64,000 bases of DNA from the NCBI GenBank assembly GCA_027575765.1, contig JANBPT010000027.1, forward strand, positions 44,707-108,706. Reading direction: 5' to 3'. The translations under genes were made by a program, and so were the position numbers. The stretch is from Tieghemiomyces parasiticus. Its lineage: Eukaryota > Kickxellomycota > Dimargaritomycetes > Dimargaritales > Dimargaritaceae. Numbering within the stretch: the stretch's first letter is position 1; every line of letters starts with the position of its first letter. A model generated the notes under the pieces. The model had not been told where the DNA came from. It saw only the letters and a program-made list of their open reading frames with translations, and searched no databases. Positions 54,908 to 64,000 of this stretch are shown here, one piece after another.

Positions 54908-56718
54908 GACGGCGAGGAGGTCGCGGCGAGGGAGCAGACGGTCAGAGGGAGGGTGGCAAGTATTAGGATGTGGGTAGATAGGGTAACAGCTCAACGAAGG
55001 TGGCAGAATAAAAGCAAGTGACCGATGAGGGGGTCCATCAGAGCCGAAGCAAGTAAGTGCGCGAAGCTGACGCGGTTGCGAAGCTGGCAGCAGAAAGAAA
55101 AGGTGAGTACCGGCGACTGGTTGCCGAAACGTGTTGACCAAACGAGCCACTACCTGATTTGAAGCGGGTAGATGATTCCTGTGTGCCTGTACTGGCAGAT
55201 GCGGATTAAAGGACGATAGGGGAGAGCGGGGGTGCGGGGTTTTGGTAAACCTTAAATCACGTGAGCCAAGTACACCAACAGTGGCAGGAGGCTGGAAAAG
55301 CCGATTCTATATCGGCATCGAGCCCCTGGCTCCACAGTGCCAGGACCCTCCCCCCATTCGTCCGAATTCCGACTTTATGCTCTAGTTACGTTCGGGATCC
55401 CTTGAAACGGTTTAATGATCAGAAGTAGCGAAAGTCAAGTAAGCGAAAGCCCACCTCATCCTTGGTCTTCCTTCCGGCGACCTCCTTAACCTGGGTGAGG
55501 GAGCTTGGAATCCCTTCCACCTTTGAGGCGGGATATCTCCCCCCTCACACTCTAATGAACGCGTCGCTGCCCCTTTCTCGGTTTATCACACGCCTTTGGG
55601 CGTAGGACTTGCTAATGGCCCGCTAGAGCCTTTCCTTTCATTTTGAGTGGTGGGCTGGTACCAAGCTTTATGCGGGAAGGTGATGCGGTAGTAGTGGAAA
55701 GGGCGGACGGCCCATTGGCCAAAGGCACTGACAGCTGTCTCTGTAACAGAGGAGCAGGGCTCCGGTATGTCAGGCTGTGCGAATGATCACTGACGCGGTC
55801 AACTGAATTGGCACTGTGGTTGCCCAAACCAGCGACCAAGGACTGCACCAGTTCAGCAGCCCAATTAACCTATAATGATTGCAGTTTTCCACGATACATT
55901 ATTATATTCCTTTATTTTTTAATCACAAACTCGCATGAGCTTACTGGCGGGTTACACCTGATTAATGGTCTTCCTTGCCACACAACCAACCTCCGTACTT
56001 TCCCTACCCTTCCTCTCTACTCAATACCAGCAGCCCCAAGCATCGGAACAACCGTTATGCCCGATGGCCAACCTTTGGCCATCACCCTTTCCCTACACTT
56101 GGGCGGATGGTAGACCGGCGAGGGCGTAGGACAACCAAGTCCTTTCGCCATATATAAGGCGCCCCGCCGCCAGTCTTTATAACGTAACATCGCTACCACC
56201 ATCCACCCTCGCCCACAACTATTACAACTACCCTTAACCTTAATTTAAACAAACGTTATCCACTGTGGGACCATGGCCTAAGCTTTACTGTAATTCAAGA
56301 GCCTAGCAAACGGAGTGGTCGGAACTGTGGGATACAAAGCTACGCCACTGGCGTTACCACCGCAATGGGAGGCTGCCACTTGAACGTCCCAAGCTCATCG
56401 AGTGGGATTTAAAGCTAAAAGAGCCACCCTCGAAGTCGAGCTTATCTGCAAGTGGCACACTAAATATTTTTCCCCTTCCAATTGATGGGGCCCACGCTAC
56501 GAAGGCAGGGCCAGTAGTAGGTATCGACTAGTGCTACTCGGCTTCCGTGTCTCTTCGCCGCTTTACCAATGGGTTCACCCCTACGTCGCTAGCTAATGGG
56601 TCTTTCTCATCCACTCGTCTGTGCCATTTCCACTACCGTCGCAGCTGCCCGGTCCTCTCGCTACTTGCCTAATCGACCACTCTCTAGATTTCGACGGCAA
56701 CGCTACCGACCGTCTCCC
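54908..56718. other. Divergent promoter region of TRA1 and TAE1
   Basis: This is 1.8 kb between divergent genes. The first part is pyrimidine-rich on the TRA1 strand, as expected of a leader. No coding sequence is recognisable in 55150-56590. The final 123 bases are open in frame with TAE1 from ATG 56596. Confidence 0.5.
56151..56158 (+). promoter_or_regulatory. TATA-like box upstream of TAE1
   Basis: TATATAAG is followed by GC-rich sequence. It is 568 bases from the TAE1 ATG (445 from the upstream in-frame ATG), so its assignment to TAE1 is tentative. Confidence 0.3.
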
Positions 56719-58212
56719 ATGGCTTCTGAATCTCCGGTGGCCGGCGGCGAACGCTGGTACGACGACGCCCAAAAGTACTGGGAGGTAAGCCCGAACCTCA
56801 GGGGCCTTGGCCTGACGACAGCCTACATGTACAGGGTGACTGCCCTGCTTAGCCCCTCTCCACCGCCCCTTCCCCGTTACTGACTGCCCCGGCTCTGCTC
56901 TCCTCCGCATTGAGCTGTGTTTAGAACGTACCGGCCTCCGTCGACGGCGTTCTTGGCGGGTTCGAGAGGCTCAACAGGCCAGACATTTACGGCTCCCGCC
57001 TGTTCCTCAACGCCTTCTTAGCCCCGAATGGCCACCGGCCCAAGCGACTTCAGAACGGTGTTGCATGTGGTAAGTGATACGTGTCTGCCCAATAATCTCA
57101 CCATTGATAGTGACCTGGCCACTAAATCACGCCGTACCGCCACGGCTCGATCGGGTTTCTAACATCCACCTTCACTGCTTGTATGGCCCTCCACCATTGC
57201 TCGCTTGCTGGTAGACTGCGGTGCAGGGATCGGTCGGATCACTAAGGGCCTCCTAGCTAAGCTGTTTATGCAGGTCGATCTTGTCGAACAAGACGCCGCC
57301 TTCCTCCGCCACGCCCAAGAGGTTCACCTGGCCGAGGAGGTCAAGCAGGGTAAAACTGGCGAGTTCTATGAAACCGGCCTACAATCTTTCACCCCGCAGC
57401 CTGGACGTTACGATGCAATCTGGTGCCAGTGGGTCCTGAGCCACCTTCCCGACGGTATGTCATTTGAGTGGCGCACGGTTGACCGACCGTATCTATAGAG
57501 AGGAAAGGGGAGCCGCGTTGATGCCATACAGTGCCCAATCATACACTTTTACCGGGGCTGTCCGCTGGGACTCCCATTCGCAGGCGCTGGCACTCCAGAC
57601 TGACAGGTCGACTTTTAGCACTCATCATTACAATCTTCAAACGTCCTTAACACCTTCAAAGACGACCTGATCGCCTTCTTCGGTCGGTGTGTTCAAGGTC
57701 TGACCCCCACCGGGCTGATTTTCGTCAAGGAGAACATGGCACCGATCGCGGCTATCATTGATAAGCAGGACAGCAGCTTAACAAGGTGAGCAGCCCGCAC
57801 CTAGTGCCACAGCAATCTATAGAGTGACTCATGGGAGACAGTGTTAACCCTTGACTTATCGCTGTCATTAACGGCTGTGACTATGTCTATAATGTTACTT
57901 GTCACTTATCCCATCCCAGAACGGAATCGGATTTCCGGAGACTCTTTGAGGCAAGCCACCTCCGAATCGTTAAGCGGGCCGTTCAGAAAGATTTCCCCAA
58001 GGACATTTTTGCGGTCCACATGTAAGTTAATACTACTGCGGGTGGCCATATGATACCTATGTCGCTGTTTAAATCGTCCATGTACTCCTTTTCGGGTCTA
58101 TTTGACGGCTTAGACACTGATATTTACAAACATTCCCTGATTACCCGCGCAATTACCTTCTGGTCGTAGGTTTGCCCTGGAACCTATGTCCCGCCAGAAC
58201 CCCTCCAGTTAG
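56719..58212 (+). CDS. TAE1: Protein N-terminal methyltransferase (NTMT1/Tae1), six exons
   Basis: This enzyme methylates the alpha-amino group of proteins exposing an X-Pro-Lys N-terminus, such as ribosomal proteins, using S-adenosylmethionine. Exons are 56719-56784, 56925-57069, 57215-57454, 57662-57785, 57920-58021 and 58170-58212. All introns are GT-AG and keep phase, giving 217 residues. Matches to the family in order: YDDAQKYWE, VDGVLGGFERL, the SAM-binding DCGAGIGRITKGLL, VDLVEQDAAFL, WCQWVLSHLPDG, GLIFVKEN, SDFRRLFEASHL, and the C-terminal HMFALEPM, which corresponds to RMYALKPM of yeast. The exon 5 donor overlaps a TAA in frame, so an unspliced intron 5 would shorten the protein by 14 residues. 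An in-frame ATG at 56596 adds 41 basic residues. Confidence 0.92.
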
Positions 58213-58405
58213 AATGGGTCGGAACTCGTAGCTCTAAGCCAAGGCTCTGGAAAACTGCCAGGCAATTTGTTGCCCGGGAATCCACTCGGTACCATGCTGT
58301 TGAGCGGCTCGAACTATCCCTGTACAGCTAGCTTAGAGCCAAGTCGTCAAGTACTACATACGATGTAGCCCCAAGCACATTTAAACGATGTTCTCTGCGG
58401 GGCCT

Positions 58406-58945
58406 TATGGTAGGAGTAAATGTACTAAAATGCTAAAACAAGCTTAAAAACTTCAAATGGGGGTTGGGGATTATTGTCTGGGTATATGCTGTCATTTATT
58501 GTATGGCGACCATTAGGTCTTTCATACTTGGATGATGGCCAGCATCAATCAAGTCACTAGCCAGCCTGGACTAGGGGAATCCAGGACGACAGGCCGTGGC
58601 GGGACCGGGCGCCGGCATGAAAGAAGTGCGGCTAGGTAGCCGCCAGAGAAAGGGTAGAGAAGGAAAAGGTCCTAGAAGGATAAGAGGTGACAGTGCCAGT
58701 GAGGAAGGCACGTTCAAAGATCAGGAAGATTGAACGCCCATTGAAAAGGATATATAAAAGTAGGTAAAGAAAGGGGGATAGTAGATATAGATAAAAGCCT
58801 GAAGCCCGAATAATGCAGACTACCGAATAGGTAGGCCATCATTGATTAGGATCAGGCTATGGCATGGGGTGTGCAGAGGTGGAAATGCAGTATCAATCAA
58901 TGCTTCAATGGGATTATCATTGTGAAGGCATTTAAATCGACCACG
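58406..58945 (-). repeat. Solo LTR, subfamily B, copy 2, with perfect 5-bp target duplication
   Basis: This 540-bp element is flanked on both sides by GGCCT (58401-58405 and 58946-58950). On the plus strand it reads TATGGTAGG...CGACCACG; the canonical ends would be TGTGGTAGG and CGACCACA, each changed by one transition. It aligns inverted over its length with 27656-28200. A hairpin lies at 58527-58553 and a TATATAAAAG at about 58750. No coding sequence for a retroelement adjoins. Confidence 0.9.
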
Positions 58946-58950
58946 GGCCT

Positions 58951-59975
58951 ATTGTCACAGCCCAGGTGGATGGCAAACCAACGGACCGACGCGGTAGTTA
59001 TCAGGATCACATTTCCCACCATCCTTCAGCTCCATGGTGGCTGGGGTCCGCTCCGGTATAAAAAAAGCACGCAGTTAAATTAAATTACCGTTGCAGCCAG
59101 GTGTTATATATATGTATAGGCAAGTAACCCGTATTATAATGCGGTAGGTTTACGTTTATCTTGTGTGAAGTGGTATGAACTGTCTGCAGCTAGAATATGT
59201 GTGCCCTGTTAGTAAAGCATTTCGCCGAATATAAGTGTCGCAGATAGTCTCGAGCAACTTTACTGTAGCGAACAGTAATTCAGGATAATAAGCATTGTCA
59301 TCAATGCGGTACTCATCAACCACGGCCTCTTTATATATATATATATATATACTCACTTCTCAGATATACCTAAGGTTAATTTGTTTTCGGTTGATTTTGT
59401 TTCCATACTTTTTTCCCTGGCGGTTACCAACCCCATCCCCTTGGCCCTCGTGTCACCTAACTGAAGGTCGGAGCAGCCGCTTCTATTCTCTTCTAACGTC
59501 AAAGCCCCTCCCCCTCCAGCTCCTCTGGGTTCCTTCTGCGTTTGGCCTCCTACATACGGCACTGCTTGATAGTGCGTAGCACTCGTTATCTTTTGGTGAC
59601 CTCTTCCTGCCCTTCTCAGTAATCCATTCTCACTTAACGTTTACCTGCGGGTGGTGGTTTATGCCCCTTTAGCGGCACCGCATAAAACTGGCATGCCTAA
59701 CGATTGGGCGTTAGTCGAGCCACAGACAGACAGGCGGTCATAAAGGCACGGCTATGTTTCTGAGCATGAGATCTACAGGCATTGTAGTACCATCGGATGG
59801 CGCGGTGGACGCTGGGGGGTTTATTTCCAGCTTACATTATTATTTTTTTACATGACAGGTACTGGTAGGTTCCAAAATCAAAATACCGGCGAGTTACATA
59901 TGAGCGTATCGGCTGTGGCACAGTGCCTGCAATTCCCGCAAAAAGGATGGACTGATGGGCGATGTGAAAAGAAGA
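58951..59975. other. Spacer downstream of TLS1
   Basis: This AT-rich stretch includes the probable TLS1 3' untranslated region. No gene was recognised; the frame at 59295-59579 is driven by the TA repeat. Confidence 0.4.
59332..59351. repeat. (TA)n microsatellite
   Basis: About ten TA units in a row lie in non-coding sequence. Confidence 0.85.
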
Positions 59976-61341
59976 TTATCGCTTTACGCGCTTGATGAAA
60001 TCCTCTCGGGCGATAGCGTCGCTAGCGTTTCCACGCCGATTACTCTTTTGGTAGAGCAGAAACCGGTGATTGCGGATGGTCTACATTGAGAGGAGAACAA
60101 TATAGGTGCAATAAACGGAAAATGAAGGAGCGAGGTTAGCATTATCGGCCAGGCATCTCTGGTTAGCTGGATACAGCAAAAGGGCTGACGAGGGCAGCCG
60201 GCAGTATCTCTCAGCCGACTCACCTCTTGACCTGGGGCCATGGCCTTGCCATCTTGCATTTGTCGCTTTGCTACTTCGGTAGCCTCCATATTCTTCATCT
60301 TAGACTCGATGCTCAATTGCACCTCCGGCACGGAGGTCAGCATGGAAGAGGATATCAGGGCGTTGCCCTCCTTAACAGGCTTGGCTTTGATCTGTTTAAA
60401 ATGGGGTGGTCAAATGTAAATAAAGCTCGGGTAAGTACAGTGGTCTATCAGATTCAGATGAACTCCGTAGAAAAGAAGCTCGCACAACGAAGCACGGTAA
60501 ATACGTTTGGGATAACTTACGCGGAGATGATCAGGTACTTGGTAAAGGTTATCCATAGGGTTAGACGGACCGGTTCGCGCCATTTCCTGATCGTCGTCAG
60601 CTAGCGTGGTCTCGCCCTTCATCTTCTTCATCTCGGTTTCAATGTAGTTCATCCTGGTGGGTAGGTGCGGCAGCAATCAGGACAGGTAGGGTAGCGAAAG
60701 GTCGTAAGCAACGTTTGCCAGGCCTGCCTCCCTCGTTTCCGATATGAAAAAGTTAGGCATAACTGGGTCGAAATTGACTCTTTGTTGACTTACATGTGCT
60801 TATCAACGTCCACAATATCCGTTTGTGACGTGAAGGTGCCCAGTATATTCTTAGCCTTGGAGGGCCTGTATAATTTCCAAAAGGAAAATGATCAGGAAGA
60901 GTGAAGCGCGGGGGCAGGAGGGGGGTTAGAAACGGAATACCACAGACCTTACAGCACGAAATGCTTGAATTCGTGACCAAGGGTATGCGCTCGTTACAGG
61001 ATATTCCCTCATTAAACTTACTCTTCATCGCTATCCCCGCCATTGTCGTCGGACTCAGCGGCTTCAGCTTCATTCAATAGACCAGTTCCTAGCCGGCCAG
61101 TTCGCGCCTTACGACCAGCACACTTCTTGGGCGCCTTAGCGAGCGCGTCGGCGCTGACCCCGGCGTGGCGCCGCCGAAACTTGCGTAGCTCGATGAGGTC
61201 CTCAACGCTAACAGGTGTTTCAGCGACGGCCGTCGCAACCTGGACAGACGGCTCGGCAATAGCTGCGGTAGGGGTCTCCGTGGACTCGATTTCGTCCGTA
61301 GCCGGTCTCTTACGGTAGTTGCCGCGTTTCTTTGGCGGCAT
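59976..61341 (-). CDS. TLS1: TLS1/C9orf78 family protein, five exons
   Basis: This is a nuclear, spliceosome-associated protein; the fission-yeast homologue Tls1 acts in splicing of shelterin and silencing genes, and the human homologue is C9orf78 (HCA59). Exons are 61341-61022, 60865-60794, 60653-60521, 60391-60224 and 60080-59976, with GT-AG introns in consistent phase, giving 265 residues. Motifs in order: FRRRHAGVSADAL (the conserved RKR-x-GVSA segment), GTFTSQTDIVDVDKHM, MNYIETEMKKMKG, NLYQVPDHLR, VPEVQLSIESKMKNMEATE, and the C-terminal SNRRGNASDAIAREDFIKR. The first exon also has a basic N-terminus (PPKKRGNYRKR) likely to be a nuclear localisation signal. The gene is divergent from MED17 with about 500 bases between start codons. 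Confidence 0.92.
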
Positions 61342-61845
61342 AGTGGGTGTCAAGAATGTCGATAGTCGGGCAATCAAAGGTCGGTGGGAGGGTTTCGATG
61401 GAGGAAAAGGTACGCTTCAAGAAGTGAGTTCGGTAAAAGAAAAGTGGAGGAATCAAAATGGCGATGGGAGAAATGGCAGGCTAAATTGTAGGTTGACCTC
61501 GTCGGCACTTCCGAGCCTACAGAGCTGCTACTTAATGGTGCGAATCCAGACAGGCACCAAGCCCCTTTGACGGTACCTAATGACCGAGAGGTAGAGGTGG
61601 TAGGCTACCTGTCACTCGACCACCTTCCACGCCATCTTGCCATGCCGTCTACGCGATAAGGTAGTCGACGCGCCTGGTCTGGAACCATCGCCGACCGTTC
61701 CACGCTTGTGGAGTGCCCTGGCTCTTGCCTCCTATTGCCACATCCGTCCCTCAGTTTGCCTTACTTCATTGTTGAAAACCTCACTAACGCTCGTCCCGCC
61801 TTTCCCTGAACTCTGCCTGTTCCTTAATCGAATCCCACCTTGTCA
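61342..61845. other. Shared promoter region of TLS1 and MED17
   Basis: About 500 bases separate the two divergent start codons. The right half is pyrimidine-rich on the plus strand, fitting a MED17 leader. No TATA box is evident. Confidence 0.5.
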
Positions 61846-64000
61846 ATGAGTCACACCAGCGACATGGGGAACGGTCCCCCTGGAAAACGACTCCGCCTAG
61901 CCCTCGAAGATGCCACGTCTATTCCGCCACCTGTATCAGGCGAGCCCATCGCCACCTCGGCGGCTGCCGCGGTGCCGTACGATGTCACCGAGAAGGGCTA
62001 CCTCATCTACCAACCGTAAGTTTTAGGTTTCCGAGGTTTGGAGCCGGGTTTATACCGTACTTTACTCTTCCGAAAGTTGAGTTTTTCAGGCCGTGACTGA
62101 CACTCTTACCAGCATCTTCTTCCGCACCTCACAGAGCCCCGACCGAAAAGTCACGCCTAAGTGAACAGATCATGAAACTATGGGCCCAGCACCCCAATCT
62201 TCAGGGCCTTGACGACGCGACAGGCGAGGAGATGGAGGTAAAGGGTGAGGACAGTACGAAAATCGAGCCTGAATCGGGGGCTGAAGCTTCAACGACTGAG
62301 ACGCCGGCTCCCGAGGGCGCCTTACCAGGGTGCCCCATAGCCCTCCGGTCAGTCGGTGACATGCGCCAGTACCTCCACGAACAACTCTTCCACGCGCACT
62401 CGGAAATTGGTGTCGCCCTGGATGTGGTGAACGTACTCCTGGCCGGTCTCAAACCCGCTACCTCAATCGTGGCCCCAGCCAACGACCCGTTGGCGGTGTT
62501 AAATGCCAACAAGGGCGGATCAAATGCGGCTGGAGGAGTCCCGTCGCCGCCCATTCCTTTGCCAGCCAACTCAATTAGCTACACCTACACCAACCAGACC
62601 AAAACCGAGCCCCCCGTTCTGATCTACAAGACCAAGCTAGGGCTGGGGGCAAAATGCAAGGTAAGTTGGTTTTTTCCACACGCTGGGAAGTCCCGTTATC
62701 TATGCACTGCGCGTACATTTACGTCGCAAGCCCCAATCCCTTTACCCATACTCGGAGCTAGCAACCTAAACTTGAAGTGCACGAGCTCCACTCCGTCGCT
62801 TCACCTTCTCCCCGCTTTAGCAACTGAAAACAGCCAGTGAGATCTTACTGGCCCGCGCCGAGGCCCTCGAGTCGGTGATCCACGAGGAACACTCATTTTG
62901 GGAGCAGGCACTGGCTCTCCGCCATAAAAACTGGATAATCCAGACGCGGCGTACCGAGTCAGGTCAACCGCACGCCGGGGGGTCGGGTCGATCTAGCTTC
63001 TACGTCCTTTACGGCTACCGGACAGGTAAGAATCAAAGCCGGGTCAGTTTTACCGGTCACTTCTACATTGCACTTTCGTACTGCGCTACTTCTAGGCAAC
63101 ATGCTAATTACGCCCCACCCTCCGCTACCTCGATTCCTCCCCTCCACCCCGTACAGTCGGCTCCACCTATGGCGATCAGGGTGTTGCCGATCTGCTCCGC
63201 ATCCACCAAGGCACCAAGGCCACATCCTCAGATGATCAGGCTGCACAGGAGAAGGCGACAGAGGTTCGACTCCGATTCGATCGGCGGGCGGCCCGGTACC
63301 TCCGAGTGGCCTTGGTGGACACGCGGACGGGCGCCATACTGGGGACCTCACGTGACACCCCACACCATGGCAGCCCAGCCGTCTCGGACCTGGCTCATCA
63401 ACACGCTCAACTACTTGTGGCACAGCGCGGCTTGTTTGATGCGGAGCTTTACCAGCGCTTACTACGGGAGGCCAAGGCCTTACGAATCAACGACAGTCTG
63501 GCTGAGGCCCACGAGGTGGTCTCCCTCCCATGGCCCGGGCGGCAGTTAGGGGATATCACCGGGGATGAGACGGCTCAGCAGCAGCACTGGGCGCTGACAT
63601 TTGAATTGGTAAAGGACGACCCTGGCACCGACGGCGCAGCCCCACCGCCCCCGCCGTCGGATCGCGAGCTTAACCGCCTGGGCCTCATAGGCAACCCGAA
63701 TTTCACGAAGGTGGCGCTCGACCTAGCCTTATGCCGGCAATACCGATTTAACCGCCATCGTGCCGTTGAACGCAACCGGCTGGCCCTCCGCGGCCAACTC
63801 CGGAGCGAGCAGATCAACCTCTCCGTGCCGCCTGCCGATATGCTGCTCCCCCCACTCCTAGCAGGGCTGGGCTCCTGGCACACATTCCGGGCAGCCCTGG
63901 ACGTCCTTGCTGTGGTGGGACGAGACTGCAAACGAGCCGGCCAACCCGCGGCCCTGGCCTTTACTCCGCTTACTCCACTACCGCGAGATGGGGCGTACCT
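61846..64000 (+). CDS. MED17: Mediator subunit MED17 (SRB4), 5' part, cut by the window end
   Basis: This is a head-module subunit of Mediator, required for most RNA polymerase II transcription. Exons are 61846-62015, 62135-62660, 62821-63025 and 63157 onward; donors are GTAAGT or GTAAGA, acceptors AG, and phases agree. The frame is still open at 64000, after about 580 residues. The N-terminus is PGKRLRLALE, then a conserved YLIYQP and EKSRLSEQIMKLW. The strongest family match is LKTASEILLARAEALESV followed by FWEQALALRHKNW, the MED17 core helical segment, and then FYVLYGYRTVGSTYGDQG. The low-complexity loop in exon 2 (about residues 185-215) is lineage-specific. The missing 3' end prevents a length comparison (yeast 687). 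Confidence 0.88.

Noticed and set aside
54908..55150. 81-codon N-terminal extension of TRA1 from ATG 55150
   Set aside because: The extension is rich in Pro, Ser, His and Arg like a translated leader and has no counterpart in known Tra1 proteins; ATG 54907 directly precedes the conserved helical start.

Overview
The window looks like nuclear DNA of a fungus. Seven to ten typical fungal or eukaryotic housekeeping genes can be read, several with short GT-AG introns (about 50-400 bases), separated by unusually long gene-poor stretches of 0.5-4.5 kb. The set (chitin-synthase activator SKT5/CHS4, type IID ENA sodium-pump ATPase, STE14, TRA1, PWP2, MED17) points to a fungus; the divergence of the proteins and the wide, repeat-littered spacers suggest an early-diverging lineage (zoopagomycete/Kickxellomycotina-like is my inference, not shown by the sequence).

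Layout. 0.3-2.3 kb: three-exon AVT-type amino-acid transporter (-). 3.6-7.8 kb: repeat-rich, with two copies of a 1.2-kb repeat family (R3), a solo LTR and a possible decayed phosphodiesterase. 8.4-10.8 kb: SKT5-like protein (-) ending in a CaaX box. 10.8-16.1 kb: mostly empty, with one solo LTR. 16.1-21.9 kb: intronless two-module non-ribosomal peptide synthetase (-). 25.7-27.1 kb: STE14 isoprenylcysteine methyltransferase (+, four exons). 27.7-28.2 kb: solo LTR. 30.4-33.8 kb: ENA P-type ATPase (+). 34.2-35.0 kb: two solo LTRs abutting in opposite orientation. 36.0-38.9 kb: PWP2 (-). 39.6-40.8 kb: inverted copy of R3. 42.7-54.9 kb: TRA1 (-), a single 12.2-kb exon. 56.7-58.2 kb: N-terminal methyltransferase TAE1/NTMT1 (+, six exons). 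58.4-58.9 kb: solo LTR with a perfect 5-bp target duplication. 60.0-61.3 kb: TLS1/C9orf78 homologue (-, five exons). 61.8-64.0 kb: 5' part of MED17 (+), cut by the window end.

The genes do not form one pathway. Three (TRA1, MED17, and more loosely TLS1) belong to RNA polymerase II transcription or splicing, and PWP2 to ribosome assembly. SKT5 carries the kind of CaaX terminus that STE14 methylates. The accessory item of most interest is the NRPS: C(half)-A-T-C-A-T, no release domain, and a first adenylation domain with Gly where the amino-group-binding Asp normally sits. The second theme is the repeats: two diverged solo-LTR subfamilies and R3, related through short shared motifs, with a hairpin preserved across the two LTR subfamilies. 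All intron boundaries were placed by hand from splice signals, reading phase and family resemblance; no search was run.
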